Part shown: positions 16,989 through 24,305 of the stretch, one piece after another | Numbering within the stretch: the stretch's first letter is position 1 | Layout of the letters: each line of letters starts with the position of its first letter | Assembly (NCBI RefSeq): GCF_007858185.1 | Contig: NZ_VFES01000003.1 | Span: 1 to 64,000, forward strand | Reading direction: 5' to 3' | DNA length: 64,000 nt | DNA from: Pseudomonas grimontii | GTDB lineage: Bacteria > Pseudomonadota > Gammaproteobacteria > Pseudomonadales > Pseudomonadaceae | The notes under the pieces: generated by a model | The model's input: the letters and a program-made list of their open reading frames with translations, nothing else | What the model was told of the DNA's origin: nothing | Database searches by the model: none | Position numbers and translations under genes: made by a program

Positions 16989-17863
16989 CGCTGTCCGACA
17001 TGCAAGGCAACCTCAAGACAACAGTGCAACAGATTGCCGACGCGTCCAACCAACTCGCCTCAGCAGCAGAAGAACTGACTGCAGTGACGGAAGACAGCAC
17101 ACGTGGACTTGTTCGCCAAAATGATGAAATCCAGCAAGCTGCAACTGCCGTCAATCAAATGACCGCCGCGGTCGAGGAGGTAGCGCGAAACGCCGTCAGC
17201 ACTTCCCAAGTTTCGAGCGAAACCGCAGCAGAAGCCAGCAAAGGACAACGCCAGGTGCAGCAGGCTGTCAGCGCCATGAATACCATGGCCTCGGACATCA
17301 CCCACTCGACACAGCGAGTTGAAACCCTGGCCGGTCAGATCCGCGACATAACCAAGGTGTTGGACGTAATTCGCAGTATCGCAGAACAGACTAATTTGCT
17401 GGCGCTTAACGCGGCTATCGAAGCTGCGCGTGCTGGTGAGCAGGGTCGAGGCTTCGCGGTGGTCGCAGATGAAGTGCGGGCATTGGCTCACCGTACCCAA
17501 GCGTCTACTGGCGAGATCGATACGATGATCAAGCTGGTGCGCGCAGGCGCTGACGAAGCTGTTGAGTCGATGATGAAGAGTCAGGAAATGGCCCTTAGTA
17601 CCCAGACACTGGCTACCGAAGCCGGGCTGGCATTGGAGCGCATCAGCGAAGGTGTCAGCCAGATTAACGAGCGCAACTTGGTCATCGCCAGCGCTGCCGA
17701 AGAACAGGCTCAAGTTGCTCGCGAGGTGGATCGAAACCTGGTGAACATCCAAGACCTGTCAACTCAGACCGCCGCAGGCGCGAATCAAACCAATGCCTCT
17801 AGCCAAGAGTTGTCACGTCTTGCGATCTCGTTCAACACGTTGGTAGGTAAGTTCAAGCTGTGA
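16989..17863 (+). pseudogene. methyl-accepting chemotaxis protein, 5'-truncated at the IS66 end
   Basis: About 290 codons encode only the cytoplasmic signalling half of a chemoreceptor: the coiled-coil methylation region from [20 protein letters not shown], the hairpin tip [20 protein letters not shown] followed by [20 protein letters not shown], and the return helix. The sensor domain, transmembrane segments and HAMP domain are missing because the reading frame begins exactly at the IS66 terminal repeat. A TTG inside the IS could start translation but would not restore the receptor. The lost part was not found on the other side of the IS, so a deletion accompanied the insertion. Confidence 0.85.
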
Positions 17864-18001
17864 TCAGTGGTTCTCCGAGCCCGCGAAACGTTGGAGATCT
17901 TGGCGTTTCCGCGCTATTTGTGCACAGTTTGGGAGTTTCAAACCCCGGCGCCGATGTCATCGTCGGTTCAAAACACGGATGTGAACTGACCAGCACTGTG
18001 G

Positions 18002-18086
18002 CTCCCCGCTTCGCAGTGACCCTGCGAAGAGCCAGGTCTTGCGTTTTGGAGCCCATGGGCTGATCTGGTTATCAGCCCAATCATCG
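18002..18086 (-). pseudogene. IS66 tnpC remnant
   Basis: The minus strand encodes WADNQISPWAPKRKTWLFAG, matching the CENQIRPWALGRKNWLFAG block of the intact IS66 transposase nearby but diverged. It is a short scrap of a different IS66 copy, lying between the chemoreceptor fragment and the Tn7-like genes. The 140 bp before it show nothing identifiable. Confidence 0.7.
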
Positions 18087-19520
18087 TCATCGTGTAGCCG
18101 AGTGTCCCGGAACCCAGTAATCAATCGTCTCAAGCTTTACATTGAAGCCCTCTTTACCAAGCACTGTAAAAGGGACGTACACCAATTTCTTTTTGTTCAC
18201 TCGGCGCACACCATGGAAGTGCATCAGCGCTATTTTGATCCAGGTGCGTTCAAATGCCTTCCCATCCCCGCCGCTAGCGATCATCGCGCTCAACTCGTTC
18301 TCTAGCCTCTGCGTTCTAGCATGCGCCTTAGCCCGATCGCTTACCGTTAATTCGAGACCCAAATTATGAGTTCGATTCAGGTAGCTCACGAATCCCTGCG
18401 CCGCCGCTTTTTGGCCCGGCACCAGTGTCATATATCTCGTGAAAGTTTTTTGTGTTGGAACTGCATCAAAGGTTGCAGATGCAGTTTCAAGCACTCCTTT
18501 GGCTGCTCGGAGCGCGAGTCGAATTGATCGGAAAGTCGTGCTGCCTTCACCTTGCTTTGATAGCAGATAAGACCGGTAGCCCAGCAGCATTTTTGACGCG
18601 GTGCCGTCAGGCAGCGAATTAATCAACTCATCAATCCTCCGCTTTTCAGAATGCTCTTCTCGTAGCGCGTCATCGGCCACAACCCCATAACGCTCTTCTA
18701 GCCAGAGCATGGGCGTTTGCATCCGACGCAAGCCGTCAGCTTGGAAGTGGCCGAGTAGAGAGACATAGGGAGGAATCCCAGTGCTTTGGGTTTTCAGAAA
18801 TCTGAAGAATGGGAGATAGCTTTTTAGCTTTAGGAAGGCTTTGTGCGCGCCCATATGCTGGTTGAGCCATATGCAAAACTTGTCGAATAAGTTTCGCGTG
18901 TGTGCTTGATCTAACAGCTCTCTACACACCCTAGCTCGGCGATGAAAAGCGGCTTTCCAGGCACATGATTCACAATCCTTCTTTCGACCTGCAGGCATTG
19001 ATTCGCCACAGGAAGCACAACTGATACTTCCTTGCTCTACGCAGGCTTTGCAACGCATATGACCATCAGGTCCACATAGAAGCTTTCGGTGACGTCGGCA
19101 GCAGGGACAGGTCGCTGAACTTTTTCTCACACATTTGGGGCAGCATCGGGCACTCGCGTCGATGCTAAGCACACGTGTCAGCCGGGTAGAAAGTGTTCCG
19201 CATTTGTCGCATGGTTCAGGCGCCCGAAAGTGGTGAGCGCAACTGTTACATGCCGACCCATCGGGCGTGATCATACCCACGGGCCGTCCGGTCCGATTAC
19301 AACGTACGCAGGCTACGGATAGCTCACATTGACGGCATTTGGCGCTTTCATTGAACACCGGCAATCTTGCGAAATTACCACAACCTGAACAAAGTAAGCG
19401 CTTGAATAGTTTCGGGTAGCAGGTCCCACAAAAACGTCGTCCACCATGAGTCCTTTTGGCTTTGGCCATGGGCCTCTGGCATTCATCACACCGCATCGGT
19501 GTCGGCTGGGCGACCGTCAT
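18087..19520 (-). CDS. zinc-knuckle protein of the Tn7-like module (TniE-like)
   Basis: 477 residues. The first about 190 residues hold roughly eight Cys-x2-Cys pairs (CDECQ, CGTCY, CSGCGN, CRQC, CVRCN, CDKCG, CPKC, CPCC, CKAC, CASCG, CESC), an array of small zinc ribbons. The rest is basic and helical and ends IDYWVPGHSATR where DNA of an IS66 remnant begins, so the last residues could be foreign. It overlaps tniQ by 4 bp and is the fifth gene of the module. By position it corresponds to TniE of Tn6022-type elements, probably a DNA-binding target-choice or accessory factor; I infer this from order and zinc content, not from a known domain. Confidence 0.6.
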   Translation of the reverse strand: MTVAQPTPMRCDECQRPMAKAKRTHGGRRFCGTCYPKLFKRLLCSGCGNFARLPVFNESAKCRQCELSVACVRCNRTGRPVGMITPDGSACNSCAHHFRAPEPCDKCGTLSTRLTRVLSIDASARCCPKCVRKSSATCPCCRRHRKLLCGPDGHMRCKACVEQGSISCASCGESMPAGRKKDCESCAWKAAFHRRARVCRELLDQAHTRNLFDKFCIWLNQHMGAHKAFLKLKSYLPFFRFLKTQSTGIPPYVSLLGHFQADGLRRMQTPMLWLEERYGVVADDALREEHSEKRRIDELINSLPDGTASKMLLGYRSYLLSKQGEGSTTFRSIRLALRAAKGVLETASATFDAVPTQKTFTRYMTLVPGQKAAAQGFVSYLNRTHNLGLELTVSDRAKAHARTQRLENELSAMIASGGDGKAFERTWIKIALMHFHGVRRVNKKKLVYVPFTVLGKEGFNVKLETIDYWVPGHSATR

Positions 19521-20635
19521 CGTTGTAGCTTCCTAAGCAATCTGTGCCATCTCATCATTACATTCTTGTGGGATCGTGGCGCGTCGTCCTGATGCCGCTC
19601 TTTCTCCACAGGCTGTCGACTTCTAAGAGCAGTCTCCAGGTCCGCGAGAGGCCCTGGAGACTCCTCCCAAGGCGATAGCAGTAATGACGGGGCAACAGAA
19701 TTGTGAGCTGCCGCCTCTACAAACCGTTCCGGCCCTGCTTGTAATATAAGCCAGACACTGGATAGGAGGTGAGCACGTTCTTTCGGAGTCAGGTATTCAA
19801 ATGGAAGTCCTGTGGCAGGAGCGGTGAAGTCATCAAGATTTATGCCCAAGCAGTTGAAGAACCTTTTTGTACCAGAACTACGTGCTCTTGCGGCCGAGCG
19901 CAGTGCTCTCAGCATCCATTTGCTGAGGTGGAACCAGTCGGATATTGAAAGGACATCATGCCCGTAATATTGAGGTTTTCCCGCGAACAATCCGTCAGCG
20001 GCGTTTTGAAAGACCAGAGCGTCACAAACAGACGCTTCACTCGATGCCAGTTTGAGTTCAAATCTGCAGCGATGACATCGGGCGAGATCAATCTCTGGCG
20101 GCATGATCAAGTGGGGGCATAGCGGAGCGCCACAACATTCGCAACGATCAACCAATGTCGTGTGGTGAATCGTACACGCTGTGTGCCACGCCAGTCGGCT
20201 TTCTATTGGGTAGTAGGGAACACTGTCTGAAAAGCATTTTGGGCAGTACTGCAAACCTCCACACCGCCGTCGGCTACGATTTCCCAGGCAGAGGATCCAT
20301 GGCGCAATCGTCTTGGGAAAACCTTGGGCGCCACTCAACGCGCTATAAATTGGACTAAGAGTAGATTCTTCGAGTTGGCGGGCAGATAGGCCTGATGACA
20401 TCGCTAAAAGCGTCAGCTCCTCGTTGTTCAACGTCCTGTCGAGGTCGCGACACCATGGCCGCTTGCCAGGCCATAATTCATTGGTAAGCGTAGTTGGATC
20501 ACATCCCAAAACCAGCGCGCTCCTCACTAACCAGGATGAGATTATCTCATCCTGCAGGAGTGGCGGTACGATAGGCCAAGCGGGCGCTAGAGGACTCGCA
20601 CTCGGGTGCCATCTGTGCCTGTTGGGCGCATCCAT
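19517..20635 (-). CDS. tniQ: TniQ/TnsD-family target selector
   Basis: 372 residues. The N-terminal TniQ domain shows the characteristic LQDEIISSWLVRSALVLG opening and a zinc-ribbon region (LQYCPKCFSDSVPYYPIESRLAWHTACTIHHTTLVDRC then C-x2-C pairs). TniQ/TnsD proteins bind the attachment site and recruit the TnsC ATPase. The start lies about 49 bp inside tnsC, an unusually long overlap; a later non-ATG start is possible. Given the comM scrap at the transposon end, its likely target is comM. Confidence 0.8.
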   Translation of the reverse strand: MDAPNRHRWHPSASPLAPAWPIVPPLLQDEIISSWLVRSALVLGCDPTTLTNELWPGKRPWCRDLDRTLNNEELTLLAMSSGLSARQLEESTLSPIYSALSGAQGFPKTIAPWILCLGNRSRRRCGGLQYCPKCFSDSVPYYPIESRLAWHTACTIHHTTLVDRCECCGAPLCPHLIMPPEIDLARCHRCRFELKLASSEASVCDALVFQNAADGLFAGKPQYYGHDVLSISDWFHLSKWMLRALRSAARARSSGTKRFFNCLGINLDDFTAPATGLPFEYLTPKERAHLLSSVWLILQAGPERFVEAAAHNSVAPSLLLSPWEESPGPLADLETALRSRQPVEKERHQDDAPRSHKNVMMRWHRLLRKLQR

Positions 20636-21480
20636 TGGTTTTTCTCGAGCAGGCGCCGATCAATTACTTCAGAGCCTGACTGGATAGCTTCTTTTGCGCA
20701 CTCTCGTAGCAAATACTCAATGTTGCCAGTTATGCCGTCGGAGATTGCGCATATTAAAGTCGTCAGCTCTGGCGAATATAGCTTCGAAGGATGTTTTAGA
20801 GGTAGTGCGGACTCAAAGCTCTTCAAAAAGCCTTGAAACTCTGCGTTCGCTGTCCAGTTAGGGAGCGACACGACTTCAAACCTGCTCGCATACTGGGGGT
20901 CAAGTGTCAGCAAGCTCAATGCATTCCGTGTGCCTACGAGAACCAAGGGTATCCGAAGTGTATTTGCGAGCATCTTCAACTCGTTCATCAAATCCATTCG
21001 CCTTGCATTCGACCCGTTATTCACCGTGTGGATCTCGTCGATGATGAGCATTCGCGTGCGCGCATCGCGGATCAGGTGCATGGCTTGATGTCGAAGCTTG
21101 GCAAGCGGGGCACCAGGGTTATGAGGCGCCCAAAACTGAGTCAGGATAGCGTTGTAGAGCTCTCTTTCATCAGGCTTATGTACTTCAGCGCAGAGGATCG
21201 GGCGAATGCTTATACCCTCATCGCTAACGTAAGACTCTCCTGCTATGTCTTTGAAACGAGTTATAACCGTGGTCTTTCCCGAGTTAGACGCGCCTACCAC
21301 CATTAGATTTGGCATTCTCGGACGCTCCGGTTTTCTCATAAGACCACCGAGAATATCCATGAGCTTGCTGGCTGCCCTATAGTCAACCCAGCGTGGTTCG
21401 TCCAAGAATTCGATACGCTGGAGATCTGTCATTTTCATGACATCTCTGAATGCCGGCGCTACATGAGTATAGTCAGTCAC
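20587..21480 (-). CDS. tnsC: TnsC/TniB-type AAA+ ATPase of transposition
   Basis: 297 residues. Walker A is GASNSGKTT (residues 63-71) and Walker B is MLIIDEIH (Asp148-Glu149), with the TniB-type sensor region LRIPLVLVGTRNALSLL. It assembles on target DNA with the target selector and activates the transposase. It overlaps tnsB by 4 bp. Confidence 0.9.
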   Translation of the reverse strand: MTDYTHVAPAFRDVMKMTDLQRIEFLDEPRWVDYRAASKLMDILGGLMRKPERPRMPNLMVVGASNSGKTTVITRFKDIAGESYVSDEGISIRPILCAEVHKPDERELYNAILTQFWAPHNPGAPLAKLRHQAMHLIRDARTRMLIIDEIHTVNNGSNARRMDLMNELKMLANTLRIPLVLVGTRNALSLLTLDPQYASRFEVVSLPNWTANAEFQGFLKSFESALPLKHPSKLYSPELTTLICAISDGITGNIEYLLRECAKEAIQSGSEVIDRRLLEKNQWMRPTGTDGTRVRVL

Positions 21481-23393
21481 CAGACATCTCCGAATGTACC
21501 AACGTCATCGATGGACAATAGCCCTGAGGGAGCAGGAATTGCGGGCGAATTTGGTTTTGGAGTAGCTCTAGGCTCAGGCCTGGCTGGCGTCGTCTGTTTC
21601 GAGTTGTTCTTACGTTTCTGAACGCTCCTGCGTGCCGATTTCGTACTCGCAGCAGCCTGGATTTCCTGTTGCCTGTTTTCATCCATAAGCCGTTCGATCA
21701 CCGCCTCGTTTACAGCGTCTAACCCCTCTTTCCTAGCTTTCCTTTTGGCGTTCACGTATTCAGCAACAGTTGCGCCCAGGTAGTGGGCACGAATAATTGG
21801 TACTTCGAAATATTCCTTCAGCGATGGGTCATAAAACCAAATTCTATTGATGTCTCGGGGATCCCGACGGAATAAGAATTTGCGGGCCTTTCCAGTCTTC
21901 TGATCTTTAGCGCCCACCCATGGACGCAGAGCTTCGGCAAAATACATAGCGTCCATCTCTACCCCATATGGATTTATGGTCCGGCGCGACGCTGGGAGGA
22001 AGTCGAGCTGGAACGTCCAGGGGTTTGCGACCCGCGGCGGGAGAGGCAGGATCGCCGTCGATTCGCGATCGCCAAAGAACGCTAAATTCCACTTTCTGAT
22101 TGGCGCCATACCAATCTCTTGGTGGTATTCATTGTTGTATTTGATGATATTTCTAACAAGTCGGGTTTCATACTCGTCAAATGTGTAGATAGCCTTTTTC
22201 TCGGAGTCGTACCCCTGCCGCTCAGTCGTATTGCTAAACGTTGTGCCTTTGTCCAGTTTGTTTATGCCCGAAAACGTGCCCATTAAGCGCTCGATTTTTG
22301 CCCCCCAGTGAGGAGTCTTGCGAGGGCGAAACTCACGCTTGATATCATGATTAGAGCAAGACTGAATAAGGTTGTGCGCTTTGAAATCAGAGCCATTGTC
22401 GGTGTGCACAGTCACAGGCTTCCCCCAGACAGGCCATTCGGTATCCACGCCATGAAGGGCGAGCCAGTTTTCCTTTGGCAGTATGGAGTGCACCAAGCAC
22501 ATTGCGACTGACACGGCCGAAGGCGCGCTCATCGACAGGAAGTATCCAGTGATCATTCTTGAGTAGACGCAGATAGCAAGGGTCAGCCAAGGTCTGCCTA
22601 TGGGTCTCCTGTGAACGTCATCCACGATGATCATATCTGCGGGTGTATGGTCGATCTGCACGATCTCGAGTGGATACTCGGTGTGAAGTCCGCCGGGGCG
22701 GGGATCATATTTGTTCCCAGCGAGCTCTTTGTATCCTCGTGCTCGTAAGACTTCACTATCCGGTAGTTTCTTGATTCTTGCGCGAACGGTGTCGCTGTTG
22801 GGAGGGGCCAGCTTCTTAGCTTTACACAGCCTCTTAATCTCTTTAACCGTAGCCGCCACTGAATAGCGCTGATCGGTTAAGTAAAATGTATCGATCCCTT
22901 CTTTCATGACTTCTTCGACATCGTCAGAAATTCGCTGACGCCCCTTTGCCCATCCGCGTTTGAAGGGGATAAGCGCAGTGACTTCGCCATACTCCTTGTA
23001 CCTGTTCAGCCACCTGTAAACGGTCACAAAGTTGACGCCAGCCTCTTTCGCTCTTTGCTCGACAGCCGCTTTGGTTTGGCCGTTGAGCGTTAGAAGCGGA
23101 GATATTATCGAAAAACGCTTTTGGGCCTCGGCCCACTCTTCGGTGCCTATATCCTCTAGGTCGTGATTTATGTAGAGCCCTTTCACCTTTTCAGCGAGTA
23201 CTGGTTTGAGTTCAGCAATGCGTAAAACCTTCGCCCGCCCACTCTCCACGTTTATCCCCAAGACCGTCTGATAGTCGAGCACTTGGGTGATCCGATAAAT
23301 TTCCTTTTGGTAGCAAACCATCTCCCCCACCGCGAGGTGGATGAATGAGCGATCTACCTTGATGCCCATCGGGATTTCATCAGTAGCGTCCAT
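21477..23393 (-). CDS. tnsB: TnsB/TniA-type DDE transposase
   Basis: 638 residues. A helix-turn-helix (KEAGVNFVTVYRWLNRYK, about 116-134) precedes a retroviral-integrase-type core with catalytic Asp248 (VQIDHTPADMI), Asp332 (HTDNGSDF) and Glu368 (GAKIERLMGTF), then a beta-barrel and a C-terminal tail that would contact TnsC. It binds the transposon ends and performs 3'-end joining. The gene abuts tnsA with a one-base overlap. All catalytic residues are present. Confidence 0.92.
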   Translation of the reverse strand: MDATDEIPMGIKVDRSFIHLAVGEMVCYQKEIYRITQVLDYQTVLGINVESGRAKVLRIAELKPVLAEKVKGLYINHDLEDIGTEEWAEAQKRFSIISPLLTLNGQTKAAVEQRAKEAGVNFVTVYRWLNRYKEYGEVTALIPFKRGWAKGRQRISDDVEEVMKEGIDTFYLTDQRYSVAATVKEIKRLCKAKKLAPPNSDTVRARIKKLPDSEVLRARGYKELAGNKYDPRPGGLHTEYPLEIVQIDHTPADMIIVDDVHRRPIGRPWLTLAICVYSRMITGYFLSMSAPSAVSVAMCLVHSILPKENWLALHGVDTEWPVWGKPVTVHTDNGSDFKAHNLIQSCSNHDIKREFRPRKTPHWGAKIERLMGTFSGINKLDKGTTFSNTTERQGYDSEKKAIYTFDEYETRLVRNIIKYNNEYHQEIGMAPIRKWNLAFFGDRESTAILPLPPRVANPWTFQLDFLPASRRTINPYGVEMDAMYFAEALRPWVGAKDQKTGKARKFLFRRDPRDINRIWFYDPSLKEYFEVPIIRAHYLGATVAEYVNAKRKARKEGLDAVNEAVIERLMDENRQQEIQAAASTKSARRSVQKRKNNSKQTTPARPEPRATPKPNSPAIPAPSGLLSIDDVGTFGDVW

Positions 23394-24061
23394 TAGAGAG
23401 TCACCGACACTTCAAGAAAATCATCAATCTTACTGCTTATGTCACAGTCGAGCTGGCGGTTGGCGATGAGGTGAAAAATGTGCGACGTGCCCAGCGCCTC
23501 AGATCCTGTGAAATGCAACGCCACGAGATAGTGGATCGGTGCTGCTCCCATGAACTCGACCGTTTGAATCACTGCGTCCAAATCCTCTTTGGCGTAATCC
23601 GCACGCTTGAAGCGTTCAAGGAACTGTATGTTCTTCAGCGACTGCCCTCTGATTCTAGACTCGTCGTAGATATGAAAACTCCACCCTTGTGCCCTGGCAT
23701 AGCTCCACGCGGCTTTCCACTTAGGCAAGTACTCGCGCCAGCTTTCCCGCCAGTTTTCTTCCGGTTTGACCTCCACCAACATGGGTGGGATTTCCGCTCG
23801 GCCTTTGAATCGGACCAAGAAGTCAGGGGTGTACGTGTATGAGCGGCCATTCCGGGCAACGAAGTCTAGAGTCACTGGCTGAGATACCACGGACACGACT
23901 TCCCTGCTGAAATCCATTCGCGAAATGAAGTCGCGCTCAAGCGCCGACTCGAATGCAACGCCTTCTCCGCGAAAAGCGTACACGCCTGAGAGGCTGCGAT
24001 GCGTAGATTTAATACGCCTAGCAACAGAGAATTTAGGCTGTTTGCAGCTATTTGTGTCCAT
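23393..24061 (-). CDS. tnsA: TnsA-type endonuclease
   Basis: 222 residues. The restriction-enzyme-like nuclease core has Glu38 (FESALERDF), Asp80 (YTYTPDFLV) and Glu97-Val-Lys99 (MLVEVKPE), matching the catalytic set of TnsA, which cuts the 5' ends so transposition is cut-and-paste. The shorter ATG start was chosen because the upstream extension would be made of the transposon-end repeats. The gene begins within the array of end-binding sites. Confidence 0.88.
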   Translation of the reverse strand: MDTNSCKQPKFSVARRIKSTHRSLSGVYAFRGEGVAFESALERDFISRMDFSREVVSVVSQPVTLDFVARNGRSYTYTPDFLVRFKGRAEIPPMLVEVKPEENWRESWREYLPKWKAAWSYARAQGWSFHIYDESRIRGQSLKNIQFLERFKRADYAKEDLDAVIQTVEFMGAAPIHYLVALHFTGSEALGTSHIFHLIANRQLDCDISSKIDDFLEVSVTL

Positions 24062-24174
24062 ATTTCGGCCGTTTGCGCCTATTAATCGTATTTGGTTGCA
24101 TATTTGACTCAAAAATAATACGGAGGAATGCGGCCTGCAAGCCAAACTGGTTGCATTAATTACCGAATGTCACA
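24037..24174. repeat. Tn7-like transposon end with TnsB-type repeats
   Basis: At least four related sites share a core of the form (T/G)GTTTGCN3TATT or TGGTTGCATN: CTGTTTGCAGCTATT, CCGTTTGCGCCTATTA, TTTGGTTGCATATTT and ACTGGTTGCATTAATT. The last runs into the terminal TGTCACA. Multiple transposase-binding sites followed by a terminal ACA are the hallmark of Tn7-family ends. Confidence 0.7.
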
Positions 24175-24242
24175 GCGGCTCGAAACCACAGCCGGGAGAA
24201 ATCACCCTGGCTCATCATGGGGTGCTGTTCCTGGATGAACTG
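24175..24242 (+). pseudogene. comM: comM (yifB) internal fragment between two mobile elements
   Basis: In one frame the segment encodes GSKPQPGEITLAHHGVLFLD followed by EL, the highly conserved Walker B region of ComM/YifB Mg-chelatase-like ATPases. The reading frame is cut by the Tn7-like end on the left and changes to unrelated AT-rich sequence after the codons for Asp-Glu-Leu, where Pro-Glu-Phe would be expected. The first five bases GCGGC are the probable target duplication of the Tn7-like element. No other part of comM was found in the window. Confidence 0.85.
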
Positions 24243-24244
24243 AT

Positions 24245-24275
24245 ATTTTGACTTTTTAGGTTTGGTTGTCAAAAT
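24245..24275. repeat. 8-bp inverted repeat at the island end, before ginA
   Basis: ATTTTGAC and GTCAAAAT are perfect complements separated by 15 nt, just 3 bp inside the comM/island junction and 30 bp before ginA. It could be a recombinase core-type binding pair at the attachment site or an operator for the gin operon. Confidence 0.45.
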
Positions 24276-24305
24276 CGAATTTAGACCGTCAGATCAGGGC
24301 TTACC

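Larger units (their letters stand above)
18087..24174 (-). mobile_element. Tn7-like transposon module (Tn6022/AbaR type), one end only
   Basis: Five overlapping genes run away from a single recognisable end: tnsA, tnsB, tnsC, tniQ and a zinc-knuckle protein, the same order as tniC-tniA-tniB-tniD-tniE of the Acinetobacter AbaR backbone elements, which target comM. The tnsA-side end finishes in TGTCACA with several repeated TnsB-type sites, and the next 5 bp (GCGGC) begin a comM scrap, as expected for a 5-bp target duplication. No matching inverted end (TGTGACATTCGG) was found to the left; the zinc-knuckle gene instead runs into an IS66 remnant. The element is therefore probably defective unless its far end lies elsewhere. 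Confidence 0.75.

Noticed and set aside
17913..17922. GCTATTTGTG, shared with the Tn7-like end, as a possible lost left transposon end
   Set aside because: Only 10 bp, in the same rather than inverted orientation, with no terminal TGT or comM sequence next to it.
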